DNA from: Ideonella sp. A 288
Lineage (GTDB): Bacteria > Pseudomonadota > Gammaproteobacteria > Burkholderiales > Burkholderiaceae_C
Assembly (NCBI RefSeq): GCF_002198735.1
Contig: NZ_MWLO01000159.1
Coordinates: 1-47,015, forward strand
Length of the DNA stretch: 47,015 bases
Reading direction: 5' to 3'
In this document: positions 1-8,175 of the stretch, one piece after another
How positions within the stretch are numbered: the first letter of the stretch is position 1
Layout of the letters: every line of letters begins with the position of its first letter
Notes under the pieces: model-generated
What the model was told of the DNA's origin: nothing
The model's input: the letters and a program-made list of their open reading frames with translations, nothing else
Databases searched by the model: none
Position numbers and translations under genes: made by a program

Positions 1-155
1 CTGGCGCCCAGCGCCTTGATCGCCTCGGCCATGGTCTTGGCCTCGAAGGCCGGCGCGCTCCACGCGGCCTGCGCCGTGGCAGGCAACAGCCCGAAGCCGC
101 CCATCAGGGCCGCCAGCCCCGCGCTGCGTTCGAGCAGCTGTCGTCTTGTGTGCAT
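1..155 (-). CDS. soxY: Thiosulfate-oxidation carrier protein SoxY, N-terminal part (cut by window edge)
   Basis: The minus strand reads from an ATG at 155 out of the window, giving about 51 residues. They begin MHTRRQLLERSAGLAALM, a twin-arginine-like export signal with a hydrophobic stretch and an ATAQA cleavage region, followed by FEAKTMAEAIKALGA, which resembles the start of mature SoxY. SoxY carries sulfur intermediates on a C-terminal cysteine in the periplasm as part of SoxYZ; that cysteine lies outside the window. An AAGGAG ribosome binding site is 6-7 bases before the ATG. The gene is divergent from the tusA operon, so a Sox cluster probably continues leftwards. The fragment is short, so the name depends on the signal type and one conserved segment. 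Confidence 0.8.
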   Translation of the reverse strand, partial: MHTRRQLLERSAGLAALMGGFGLLPATAQAAWSAPAFEAKTMAEAIKALGA

Positions 156-282
156 GAACCCGGTCTCCTTGTGCAGCAATGGCCAACACCTCACGGCGCG
201 CGCCGTCGGGTCAGCTCAGGTGCCGAACCCCCTGGCCCGACACCGGGCGGAGCGTGACCGAAAAGCGGCCTCGCTCGTACTA

Positions 283-348
283 CCCATATGGGCTATGACT
301 CATCCCCCATCGCGGGAATAGACGCTCCGGCGTGGCAGCGACGCTAAT
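283..348 (+). promoter_or_regulatory. tusA promoter with paired CCC...GGG dyads (shared sulfur-regulon architecture)
   Basis: Dyad 1 is CCCATATGGG (283-292), within TACCCAT, a NarL-like heptamer. Dyad 2 is CCCATCGCGGG (306-316). A -35-like TAGACG follows two bases later (319-324), then an 18-bp spacer and a -10-like GCTAAT (343-348). The same layout occurs before tauE and on both sides of the dsrA divergent region. The element may also serve soxY on the other strand, but I see no convincing -10 there. Confidence 0.6.
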
Positions 349-388
349 GTGGAGCAAAGATGGCACCATCGCCATCAAGGAGAAGAGC

Positions 389-616
389 ATGAAATTCGAC
401 AAGGAGTTCGACGCCTCCGGACTCGCCTGCCCGCTGCCCATCGTCAAGACCAAGAAGTCGCTGGCCGACATGACGCCGGGCCAGGTGCTGCGCGTGGTGG
501 CCACCGACCCCGGCTCGGTGTGCGACATGGCCGCGTTTGCCGAGCAGACCGGGCACGCCCTGCTCGAATCGGGTGAGGAAGGCGGCAAGTACGTCTTCTT
601 CCTGAAGAAGGGCTGA
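389..616 (+). CDS. tusA: TusA-family sulfur carrier protein
   Basis: This is a 75-residue cytoplasmic sulfur carrier. The diagnostic CPLP motif is present with the persulfide-forming cysteine at C14, followed by the usual helix and the DPGS turn. Length matches the family. The ATG at 389 has AAGGAGAAG about 3-10 bases upstream. An in-frame start at 332 was rejected because it lies inside the predicted promoter. In sulfur oxidisers TusA takes sulfane sulfur from rhodanese or DsrE2 partners and passes it to DsrEFH/DsrC. Here it leads an operon with dsrE2 nine bases downstream; the rhodanese gene often found with this pair is absent. Confidence 0.9.
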   Translation: MKFDKEFDASGLACPLPIVKTKKSLADMTPGQVLRVVATDPGSVCDMAAFAEQTGHALLESGEEGGKYVFFLKKG

Positions 617-625
617 GGACGCGCC

Positions 626-1093
626 ATGGCCAAGAAGATGGCGATCATCGCCACGAAGGGCGCACTGGACATGGCCTACCCGCCATTGATCCTGGCGTCC
701 ACCGCAGCGGCGCTGGGCTGGGAGGTGCAGATCTTCTTCACCTTCTACGGCCTGCAGTTGCTGCGCAAGGACCTGAGCGGCATCGCCATCAGCCCGATCG
801 GCAACCCAGCCATGCCCATGCCGGTGCCGATGCCGGTGGTGGTGGCGATGCTGCCGGGCATGGAGGCCATGGCCACGTCGATGATGAAGGCCAAGATGAA
901 GAAGAAGGGCGTGGCCTCGCTGACCGAACTGCGCGACCTGTGCCAGGAGGCCGAAGTCAAGTTCATCGCCTGCCAGATGACGGTGGACCTGTTCGACTTC
1001 TCGAAGGCCGACTTCATCGACGGCATCGAGTACGGTGGCGCGGCCACCTTCATGAAGTTCGCCGGCGAAACCGACGTCTGCCTCTTCATCTGA
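626..1093 (+). CDS. dsrE2: DsrE2-like membrane-associated sulfurtransferase (DsrE/DsrF/DrsH-like family)
   Basis: The 155-residue protein begins MAKKMAIIATKG and has the DsrE-like alpha/beta fold pattern with a hydrophobic segment (about residues 20-45) and a Met/Pro-rich stretch at 59-70 typical of DsrE2. Cysteines lie at 106, 116 (in IACQM) and 152. C116 sits where DsrE2 proteins carry the reactive cysteine. It is thought to exchange sulfane sulfur with TusA at the membrane. The gene follows tusA with a GAGGA ribosome binding site. The family is clear; the exact DsrE2 subtype is not resolved. Confidence 0.85.
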   Translation: MAKKMAIIATKGALDMAYPPLILASTAAALGWEVQIFFTFYGLQLLRKDLSGIAISPIGNPAMPMPVPMPVVVAMLPGMEAMATSMMKAKMKKKGVASLTELRDLCQEAEVKFIACQMTVDLFDFSKADFIDGIEYGGAATFMKFAGETDVCLFI

Positions 1094-1165
1094 GCGGCTG
1101 CTCGTCTGAGCAGCTGATCCCCCTCACGGCCCGCCCACGCGGCGCGGCGGACCTGGAGACGACGC

Positions 1166-2287
1166 ATGACTGCAGCCGCACCCGATCTCGCCAGCTGGGT
1201 GGTGTGGGGTGGCTTCGCCCTCGCCTTCCTGTTTGGCGCGATCGCCCACCGAAGCAACTTCTGCACGATGGGCGCGCTGTCCGACATCGTCAACATGGAC
1301 CACTGGGGCCGCATGCGCATGTGGCTGCTGGCCATTGCCGTGGCCGTGGCGGCCAGCGCGGCCTTGTCGCTGACCGGCCAGGTCGACCTGGGCAAGTCGG
1401 TTGTCCAGCGGCCGGTGCTGCCCTGGCTGTCGCTGGTCGTCGGCGGGCTCGCCTTCGGCGTCGGCATGACCATGTCCGGCGGCTGTGCCAACAAGAATCT
1501 GGTGCGGCTGGGCGGCGGCAGCGTGCGATCTCTGGTGGTGCTGGTGTTCATGGCCATTGCTGCCTACATGACGCTGAAGGGCCTGTTCGGCCAATGGCGG
1601 GCCGCGCTGCTCGACCCGGTGGCCATCGACCTGGCCGCCAGCGGATGGAAGGACCAGTCCCTGGGCACGGCTCTGGCCCGCGTGGGCGGCCTGGAGGCCC
1701 GCGCGGCACAGATCGGCGTGGCCTCGGCCGTGGTGCTGGCGCTGCTGGCCTTCAGCCTCAAGGACCGGCGCTTCCGCGCCAACCGCGTGCAAGTGGCCAG
1801 TGGCATCGCGCTCGGCCTGCTGGTGGCGGCCGGCTGGTACGTCAGCGGCCACCTGGGCTATGGCGAGAACCCCGAGACGCTCGAAACCGTGTTCCACGGC
1901 ACCAACAGCCGCACGCTCGAATCGCTGAGCTTCGTCGGGCCGACCGCCTACACGCTGGAACTGCTGATGCTGTGGACCGACAAGTCGCTGCACGCGACCA
2001 TGGGCATCGCCTCGGTGCTGGGCGTGGTGGCCGGCTCGGCGATGGTGGCGCTGGCCACGCGCAGTTTCCGCTGGGAAGGCTTCGCGTCGCTGGCCGACCT
2101 GCGCAACCAATTGATCGGCGCCGGGCTGATGGGCTTCGGCGGCGTCACGGCGCTGGGCTGTACGGTGGGCCAGGGCCTGTCGGGGATCTCGACCCTGGCC
2201 ATCGGTTCGTTCATCGCCTTGGCCGGCATCGTGGCAGGATCGGTGCTCACTCTGAAAGTCATGCTGTGGAAAATGGAACAGGAATGA
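1166..2287 (+). CDS. YeeE/YedE (TsuA-like) sulfur-compound transporter
   Basis: The 373-residue inner-membrane protein has roughly ten hydrophobic segments and two pseudo-repeated halves. Motifs conserved in thiosulfate-uptake YeeE proteins are visible: HRSNFC (C33), SGGC (C107) and LGCTVGQGLSG (C332). Such intramembrane cysteines relay thiosulfate or polysulfide by transient contacts. The size matches full-length YeeE, not the half-size pair. The position downstream of tusA and dsrE2 suggests it supplies or exports sulfane sulfur for this relay. GGAG lies upstream of the ATG, and the stop overlaps the next start. Confidence 0.85.
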   Translation: MTAAAPDLASWVVWGGFALAFLFGAIAHRSNFCTMGALSDIVNMDHWGRMRMWLLAIAVAVAASAALSLTGQVDLGKSVVQRPVLPWLSLVVGGLAFGVGMTMSGGCANKNLVRLGGGSVRSLVVLVFMAIAAYMTLKGLFGQWRAALLDPVAIDLAASGWKDQSLGTALARVGGLEARAAQIGVASAVVLALLAFSLKDRRFRANRVQVASGIALGLLVAAGWYVSGHLGYGENPETLETVFHGTNSRTLESLSFVGPTAYTLELLMLWTDKSLHATMGIASVLGVVAGSAMVALATRSFRWEGFASLADLRNQLIGAGLMGFGGVTALGCTVGQGLSGISTLAIGSFIALAGIVAGSVLTLKVMLWKMEQE

Positions 2288-2868
2288 CGCGTCCAGTCTG
2301 CTGGGCCGCGACGGTGGCCGCGAGCCTCGCCCTGCTGGGCTGCACTGCGCCAACGCCAGCAGAACCACCCTGGGTCGCGCAGGCCCGCGGTGTCGCGGCC
2401 GCGGTGCCGCCCAAGCTCTTGAACGTGCTGCGCGACGAGATCGACCGTGGTGGCCCGGAAGGCGCCATCGAGGTCTGCCGCGAACAGGCTCCGAAGATGG
2501 CCAAGGCCGCCTCCGAGCAGTCGGGCTGGTCGGTGCGCCGGGTGAGCCTGCGCAACCGCAACCCGAAGGCCGTGCCCGACGCCTGGGAGCGTGCGGCACT
2601 GGAATCCTTCGACCGGCGTGCCGCGGCTCGAGAGCCGGCCACGCAACTCGAGCTGGCCGACACCGTGCAGGAGAACGGCCAACGCGTGCAGCGCTACATC
2701 CGCGCGCTGCCGGTGGCCGAGCTGTGCGTCAGTTGCCACGGCCAGCCGCAAGACCTGAAGCCGGCGGTCAGCGCCAAGCTGAAGGCCTTGTACCCCGACG
2801 ACCACGGCGTGGGTTACCGCGTCGGCGACATCCGCGGCGCGATCACGCTGAGGCGGCCAGTGCCGTAG
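2284..2868 (+). CDS. Lipoprotein with Tll0287-like (DUF3365) c-type haem domain
   Basis: The 194-residue protein starts at an ATG overlapping the YeeE stop (ATGA), so the two are translationally coupled. The N-terminus is a lipoprotein signal with lipobox LLGC. A single CVSCH haem c motif lies at residues 148-152. Upstream features (alpha-helical sensor-like body, ENGQRVQRYIRALP before the haem site) match the Tll0287-like haem family used as periplasmic sensor or electron carrier. It may sense or shuttle electrons for sulfur chemistry at the outer face of the inner membrane; that role is inferred only from its neighbours. Confidence 0.75.
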   Translation: MTRPVCWAATVAASLALLGCTAPTPAEPPWVAQARGVAAAVPPKLLNVLRDEIDRGGPEGAIEVCREQAPKMAKAASEQSGWSVRRVSLRNRNPKAVPDAWERAALESFDRRAAAREPATQLELADTVQENGQRVQRYIRALPVAELCVSCHGQPQDLKPAVSAKLKALYPDDHGVGYRVGDIRGAITLRRPVP

Positions 2869-2955
2869 CGGGGCGCGGCGCATGCGGCCGCTGCGGTCGC
2901 GACGCCCCCAAGACCTTGTTCCGATCGTTGCCACCCTGCATGCTAGATTGGTGGC

Positions 2956-3522
2956 GTGCCGGACCTGGACTGCGACACCTCCGATGCTGACCTGGTGCAG
3001 CGCTGCCGCGATGGCGACGAGCGATCCTGGCGAGCGCTGGTCCGCCGCTATGAGCGACTGGTCTACACCGTGCCCCGCCGCGCCGGGCTGAGCCCCGAAC
3101 AGGCGGCCGACGTCTTCCAGTCCACGTTCTCGCGCCTGTTCGAACACCTCGACGGCGTGCTGGACGGCGCACGCGTCCGGGCCTGGCTGGTCACCACCGC
3201 GCGCCGCGAGACCCTGCGACTGCTGGAACGCCTGCCGCCTGCGTCGCGCGCCGACCCCGACGACGCTGCCGTCGAGCGGCTGGTCGACGGGTCGCCGCTG
3301 CCCGACGACGTGCTGGACGCGCTGCAGCAGCAGCACCGGGTGCGCCGTGCGGTGGCGCAACTGGACGATCGGTCGCGGCGTTTCGTCGAGCTGGTGTTCC
3401 TGCGCGACGAGCCACCGTCCTATGAAGAAATCGCCGCCGAACTCGGCATGCCGATTGGCAGCATCGGACCCACCCGCGCACGCTGCCTGGCCAAACTGCG
3501 CGAGCTGCTGGCGAAAGAGTAG
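2956..3522 (+). CDS. ECF-like RNA polymerase sigma factor
   Basis: The 188-residue protein has a sigma-2 region (residues 10-85; RYERLVYTVPRRAGLSPEQA, with FQSTFSRLFEHLD) and a sigma-4 helix-turn-helix near the C-terminus (PSYEEIAAELGMPIGSIGP followed by TRARCLAKLRELL). The linker is acidic and poorly conserved. The start is a GTG at 2956; no ATG is available in frame and the ribosome binding site is weak. It heads a compact group with a 160-aa unknown protein, a TPR-CHAT protease and a subtilase. The promoter it directs is unknown. Confidence 0.85.
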   Translation: MPDLDCDTSDADLVQRCRDGDERSWRALVRRYERLVYTVPRRAGLSPEQAADVFQSTFSRLFEHLDGVLDGARVRAWLVTTARRETLRLLERLPPASRADPDDAAVERLVDGSPLPDDVLDALQQQHRVRRAVAQLDDRSRRFVELVFLRDEPPSYEEIAAELGMPIGSIGPTRARCLAKLRELLAKE

Positions 3523-3588
3523 GCCAATGTATTTTTTCGTATCAGCGGCGGTCTGTGCCGGCGTGCGCACCCCAGGAAGGCCGAGACC

Positions 3589-4071
3589 ATGAACCCCGAC
3601 GACGATCTCGAATCCCTGCTGCGCGCCAGCCGTGCGCTGGAGGCGCCGCCCGAGCACGTGGTGCACCAGGCCTTTGCGATCTGGCGGCCGCGCCGCCAGC
3701 AGGCACCGTCGCCGCTGCGCCGACTGCTGCTGGCCGCGCTGTCGTTCGACAGCGGCTGGACGCCGCTGGGCGCCGCGGGTGTGCGCGCCACGGGCGGACG
3801 CACGCGCCAGATGCTGTTCACCGCCGAGGGCCTGGACATCGACCTGCGCATCGCGCCACAGCCCGACGGCCGCTTCGTGCTGAGCGGCCAGGTGCTGGGG
3901 CCCGATGGCGGCGTGGCGCTGTCACTGCATGTCGGCGACACCGAGCAGCGCCTGGCGCTCGACCGGCAGTCCGAGTTCCGTTTCGAGCCGGCGCCTGCGG
4001 GCGACTGTCGCCTCGTGCTGCACCTGGCGGACGCCGAGGTCGAGCTGCCGCCGGTGGTTCTGGAGACGTGA
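3589..4071 (+). CDS. Unknown 160-aa protein between sigma factor and CHAT protease (possible anti-sigma or adaptor)
   Basis: No family recognised. The N-terminal 45 residues are helical and begin MNPDDDLESLLRASRALEAP, resembling the short sigma-contacting helices of some anti-sigma proteins. The C-terminal half (about 75-160) looks like a beta-sandwich with alternating hydrophobic residues. There is no clear transmembrane segment, although LLLAALSF near residue 45 is mildly hydrophobic. AGGAAGG precedes the ATG. The stop overlaps the GTG start of the CHAT gene (GTGA), so the two are coupled. An anti-sigma or CHAT-substrate role is a guess from gene order. Confidence 0.6.
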   Translation: MNPDDDLESLLRASRALEAPPEHVVHQAFAIWRPRRQQAPSPLRRLLLAALSFDSGWTPLGAAGVRATGGRTRQMLFTAEGLDIDLRIAPQPDGRFVLSGQVLGPDGGVALSLHVGDTEQRLALDRQSEFRFEPAPAGDCRLVLHLADAEVELPPVVLET

Positions 4072-6758
4072 GCGCCCTCGAACATGCCTGGGCGCTGAAG
4101 GACGCGTGCTATGCCGCCTGGGCGCGAGATCCTGCGGCCGCACGCGCCGCGGCCGACGAACTGGCCACGCTGGCCGCCACGGTGCCGCACGAGCCGGCCG
4201 TGCAGGCGCTGGCGGCGTGGACGCGCGGCATCGCCGAGCTGGCCGCCGGCGCACTGGCCGCCGCCCTGGGCAACCTGCAGCGCGCGGCAGGCGCCTTCGC
4301 CGCCAGCGGCGACCGCCGCCGCGAAGCCGAGGCCCAGGTGCCGCAGCTGATGGCGCTGGCGCTGCTGGGCCGGCACGACGAGGCGGTGGTCCTGGGAGAG
4401 CACACGCGCGCCGTCTTCGCCGCGGAGGGTGACGAGGCTGCGGCGGGCCGGGTGGAGCTGAACCTGGCATCGATGCTGATGCAGCGCGACCGCTATGCCG
4501 AGGCCGCTGCGATGTACCGCGCTGCGGCGCTGCGATTTGCGCGCAGTGGCGATCGGCAGCACTCGGTGATGGCCGACGTCGGCCTGGCCGACGCGCTGGC
4601 CTGGCAATTCGAGTTCGACGAGGCCGAGCGCATCCACGAACGTGCCGCGCAGCGCGCCGCCGCGCACGGGCTGCTGGCGCTGCGACCACTGATCGACGCC
4701 AGCCGCGGCCGCATGGCGCTGCACCGCGGTCAGCACGCGCAGGCCTTGGCGCACCTGGTGGCGGCCCTGTCGGCCACGCAGGCCCAGGGGCAGCGCCAGC
4801 TCCAGGGCGAAGCCGAACGCCAGCTTGCCGACGCCTATGCCGCCTTGCACCTGTGGCCCGAGGCTCAGGCCTTGTACGACCGTGCCGTCGACACGGCGCA
4901 GGCGCTGGACACGCCGATCGAACGCGCCTGGGCCTTGGTGCAGCGGGCCGATGTGCTGGCAGCCCGCGGCGTGGCCGAGGCGGCCGCGGCCGATCTGGCC
5001 GCTGCGCGTGCCCTCTTCGATGGCCAGGGCAACGCGGTGGGCAGCGCCCGCGTCGCGCTGCAGGCGGCCGCGGTGGCGCTGGGCCGCGGAGACGCCATCG
5101 CTGCGCTCGCCGATGCCAGCCGTGCCGCAGCCGTCTTCGCCGGCGCCGGCGTGCGCAGCTGGCATGGCGAGGCCGAAGTGCTGGCGGGCGAATCCCTGCA
5201 GGCTCTGGCCCGCCCGGCCGAAGCCGCCGCGCGTTTCGTGGCCGCGCTGACGGCCGCCGACGGTGTGCCGGAGATCGAAGCGGCCTGCCACACCGGCCTC
5301 GGCCGCAGCGAGGCCGACCCGGCAGCCGCCCGGGCGCGGTTCCAGCAAGCGGTGGCCTGCATCGAGCGGCAGCGCGCGGCACTGGCCGGCGACGAGTTCC
5401 GCATCGCCTACGGCAGCGGTCGACGCACGGCGCATGAGGCCCTGGTGCAACTGGCGCTGGACGAAGGTGATCCCGAGGCCTTGTTCGCGGCCATGGAAGG
5501 CGCGCGCGCCCAGGCCATGCGCCACAGCGCGGCGGCCGACGAGGCGCCGGCTGCGGCAGCCGAACGAGAGCGCTGGCGCTGGCTGCACGGCCAGTGGCGC
5601 CAGGCGCTGGCCGGCAGCCCGGCGGCACGCGCCGCCGACCTGCAGCAACGCATGCAAGCCGCCGAGCACGACTGGCTGGAAGCCGAACGCCGCGCACGCG
5701 CCACGGGGCCCGGAGGCACGGCGGCCGCATCGCTGCCGACACTGGACAGGCTGCAGGCCGCGCTGCCGCGCGACGGGGCGCTGGTCGAATACGTGCAAGC
5801 CGGCGATCGACTGGCCGCCTGCGTCGTCACGCCCGGTCGGGTCGAGATCGTCGCGCTCGACGGCAGCGGTCTGGCCGAGCAGATCGAACGCCTGCGCCTG
5901 CAGCTGGACACCTTGCGCCACGGCACCCACCGCCTGCAGCGCCACGCCGGGCAACTGGCGGTGCGCGCGCGCGCCCACCTGACGGCGCTGCATGCCCGGC
6001 TGTGGGCGCCGCTGTTGTCGGCGCTGGGTGCGGCATGGCGCGTCATCGTCGTGCCGCACCGCAACCTGCACTACGTCCCGTTCGCCGCGCTGCACGACGG
6101 ACGCTCCTACCTCGTGGAGCGCGCTGCACCCAGCCTGGCCCCGAGCGCCGCCCTGTGGTTGGCGGCGCAGCCGCGGCAGGCGATGGCAACAGCATCGCGT
6201 GTGCTCGCACTCGGGCACGGCGGCACCGCGCTGCCGCACGTGTACGCCGAGCTGGACGCGGTCGCCGATGCCTTCGGGCCAAGGGCCCGGGTGCTGCGTG
6301 ACGGCGATGCCACCCTGACGGCGCTGCGCCAGCACCTGCCCGACACCGACGTGCTGCACCTGGCCTGCCATGGCGAGTTCCGCGCCGACAGCCCGTACTT
6401 TTCGGCCCTGCACCTGGCCGATGGCCCGTTGACGCTGCGCGATGCCGCCGAGTTGCCACTGGCTGGTACCCGCCTGGTCACGCTGTCGGCCTGCGAAACT
6501 GGGCTGAGCCGCATCGCCCCGGGCGACGAACTGCTGGGGCTGGTGCGCGGCTTCCTGCTCGCCGGCGCGTCGGCGGTGCTGGCCTCGCAATGGACCGTGG
6601 AGGACGAGGCCACCGCAGACCTCATGGGGGCCTTCTATCGCCGGCTGTGCGCCGGCACCGGGGCCGCCGAGGCGCTGCAGGCGGCTCAATGCGAGATGCT
6701 GGCGCGCCACCCGAACCCGTGGCACTGGTCGGCCTTCTCACTGAACGGTCTTCGCTGA
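4068..6758 (+). CDS. TPR-CHAT caspase-like protease
   Basis: The 896-residue protein starts at a GTG overlapping the upstream stop. Residues 1 to about 560 are an Ala-rich array of TPR-like helix pairs. The C-terminal third is a CHAT domain with the catalytic pair visible: His768 in HLACHGEF and Cys809 in LSACETG, followed by GDELLGLVRGFLLAGA and the conserved ASQW. CHAT proteases cleave partner proteins when their TPR part receives a signal. A long in-frame extension upstream was rejected because it overlaps the 160-aa gene fully. The neighbours (sigma factor, unknown, subtilase) suggest a proteolytic signalling module. Confidence 0.85.
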   Translation: MSALEHAWALKDACYAAWARDPAAARAAADELATLAATVPHEPAVQALAAWTRGIAELAAGALAAALGNLQRAAGAFAASGDRRREAEAQVPQLMALALLGRHDEAVVLGEHTRAVFAAEGDEAAAGRVELNLASMLMQRDRYAEAAAMYRAAALRFARSGDRQHSVMADVGLADALAWQFEFDEAERIHERAAQRAAAHGLLALRPLIDASRGRMALHRGQHAQALAHLVAALSATQAQGQRQLQGEAERQLADAYAALHLWPEAQALYDRAVDTAQALDTPIERAWALVQRADVLAARGVAEAAAADLAAARALFDGQGNAVGSARVALQAAAVALGRGDAIAALADASRAAAVFAGAGVRSWHGEAEVLAGESLQALARPAEAAARFVAALTAADGVPEIEAACHTGLGRSEADPAAARARFQQAVACIERQRAALAGDEFRIAYGSGRRTAHEALVQLALDEGDPEALFAAMEGARAQAMRHSAAADEAPAAAAERERWRWLHGQWRQALAGSPAARAADLQQRMQAAEHDWLEAERRARATGPGGTAAASLPTLDRLQAALPRDGALVEYVQAGDRLAACVVTPGRVEIVALDGSGLAEQIERLRLQLDTLRHGTHRLQRHAGQLAVRARAHLTALHARLWAPLLSALGAAWRVIVVPHRNLHYVPFAALHDGRSYLVERAAPSLAPSAALWLAAQPRQAMATASRVLALGHGGTALPHVYAELDAVADAFGPRARVLRDGDATLTALRQHLPDTDVLHLACHGEFRADSPYFSALHLADGPLTLRDAAELPLAGTRLVTLSACETGLSRIAPGDELLGLVRGFLLAGASAVLASQWTVEDEATADLMGAFYRRLCAGTGAAEALQAAQCEMLARHPNPWHWSAFSLNGLR

Positions 6759-6819
6759 TCGGGTATTTTCACGGCGGCCGAGCGGGTCTGTGAGGCCCGC
6801 AGTGGACTTGGAGTTCCCG

Positions 6820-8124
6820 ATGAAAGCATTCTCTGCCGCCCTGGGCAGCCTCGCGCTGGCCGCCAGCGCCGTCGCACAGACCCCGGCGCCCGACGGCGCA
6901 CTGCCCGGTGAAATCGTCGTCATGCTGCAGACCGGCGCGTCGGTGCACGACATCGCGCGCCGCCATCGCCTGACGGTGCTGGACCAGTTCGGCCAGCGGC
7001 CGATCTGGCGCCTGAAGCAGACGCTGGACAACGACACGACGCGCACGCTGGCCTCGTTGCGGCGCGACTCGCGCATCCGCTTCGCCGAGCCCAACGTCAT
7101 CGGCCAGACGCCGGAACGTCGCCACCTGCTGGTGTGGGCCATCGGCAGCGGCTCGGGCAGCTGGGCCGCCCAATGGGCGCCGCAGGCGCTGGCGCTGCCC
7201 CAGGCGCATCAGCTGAGCACCGGGACCGGCGTGCGCGTGGCTGTGCTGGACAGCGGCGCCGACCTGGCCCACCCGCAACTGGCCGGGCGCTGGGCACGCG
7301 ACGCTGCCGGGCGCCTGCTGGGCCGCGACTTCGTCGATGCCGATGCCGACCCGTCGGAAGGCGGCAGCGCGGGCGACGCCGGCTGGGGCCACGGCACCCA
7401 CGTCGCCGGACTGGTGGCGCTGGCCGCACCGGGCGCCACACTGTTGCCCGCGCGCGTGCTCGACGCGTCCGGCCGCGGCAACCTCTGGGTGGTGGCCGAG
7501 GCGCTGATGTGGGCGCTGGACCCCGACGGCAATCCGGCCACCGACGACGGTGCCCACGTCGTCAACCTGAGCCTGGGCACGACCCGGCCGACGCGGCTGC
7601 TGAACACCGCGATCGAGCTGGCCACCTGCAGCGACGACGACGACAACGAGGACGACGACGACTATTCCGACCCCGGCTTCGACGCCGACCGTGCGCGCTG
7701 CGACCTGCGCGGCGGCGCGGTGGTGGTGGCCGCCGCCGGCAATGGCGGCAGCGGCACCGAGCTGCAGTACCCCGCGGCCGAAGGCGCCGAAGGCCAGCTC
7801 GCGATCGCCGCCACGCAGGCCGATGGCCGCCTGGCGCCATTTGCCAACCGTGGCACTTGGGTGCAGTTGTCCGCGCCGGGCGACCAGATCGTCAGCACCC
7901 TGCCCGGCGGCGGCTGGGCCACCTGGAGCGGCACCTCGATGGCCGCGCCGCTGGCCGCCGGGGTGGCCGCCCTGGTGCGCGCGCGTCAGCCCGACTGGAA
8001 GGCCGTCGACGTGACCAAGCGACTGCAGGACCGCAGCGTGGCCGGTTGCGGCACGTCGATCCGCGCGCTGCATGCGCATGGCGCGGTGGCCGACTTCGTG
8101 CCGCCCGACCCGGCCTGCCGCTGA
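6820..8124 (+). CDS. Secreted S8-family (subtilisin-like) serine protease
   Basis: The ATG at 6820 gives 434 residues with a signal peptide (LGSLALAASAVAQ). An upstream GTG at 6790 would bury it. An inhibitor-like prodomain (about 25-95) precedes the catalytic domain. The triad is Asp144 in AVLDSGAD, His194 in GHGTHVAG and Ser373 in SGTSMAAP, with the oxyanion Asn in AAAGNGG. A strongly acidic insert near 271-280 (CSDDDDNEDDDD) is flanked by cysteines and could bind calcium or form a disulfide loop. It follows the CHAT gene by 61 bases and ends at a terminator. Periplasmic or extracellular action is expected. Confidence 0.88.
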   Translation: MKAFSAALGSLALAASAVAQTPAPDGALPGEIVVMLQTGASVHDIARRHRLTVLDQFGQRPIWRLKQTLDNDTTRTLASLRRDSRIRFAEPNVIGQTPERRHLLVWAIGSGSGSWAAQWAPQALALPQAHQLSTGTGVRVAVLDSGADLAHPQLAGRWARDAAGRLLGRDFVDADADPSEGGSAGDAGWGHGTHVAGLVALAAPGATLLPARVLDASGRGNLWVVAEALMWALDPDGNPATDDGAHVVNLSLGTTRPTRLLNTAIELATCSDDDDNEDDDDYSDPGFDADRARCDLRGGAVVVAAAGNGGSGTELQYPAAEGAEGQLAIAATQADGRLAPFANRGTWVQLSAPGDQIVSTLPGGGWATWSGTSMAAPLAAGVAALVRARQPDWKAVDVTKRLQDRSVAGCGTSIRALHAHGAVADFVPPDPACR

Positions 8125-8126
8125 AC

Positions 8127-8160
8127 GAGCGAACGGGGCGCCGAAGCGCCCCGTTCGTTC
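8127..8160. terminator. Bidirectional hairpin terminator
   Basis: A 15-bp stem (one G-U wobble in RNA) with a CGAA loop, arms 8127-8141 and 8146-8160, starts two bases after the subtilase stop and ends 15 bases before the end of the convergent gene at 8176. No strong T-run is visible on either side. Confidence 0.75.
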
Positions 8161-8175
8161 ATGTAGCCGCGATGG

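Noticed and set aside
3420-6725. Very long open frames antisense to the CHAT gene (minus strand)
   Set aside because: High GC keeps antisense and shifted frames open. The plus-strand frame has TPR and CHAT motifs; the antisense translation shows none and is Gln/Arg/Gly-rich.
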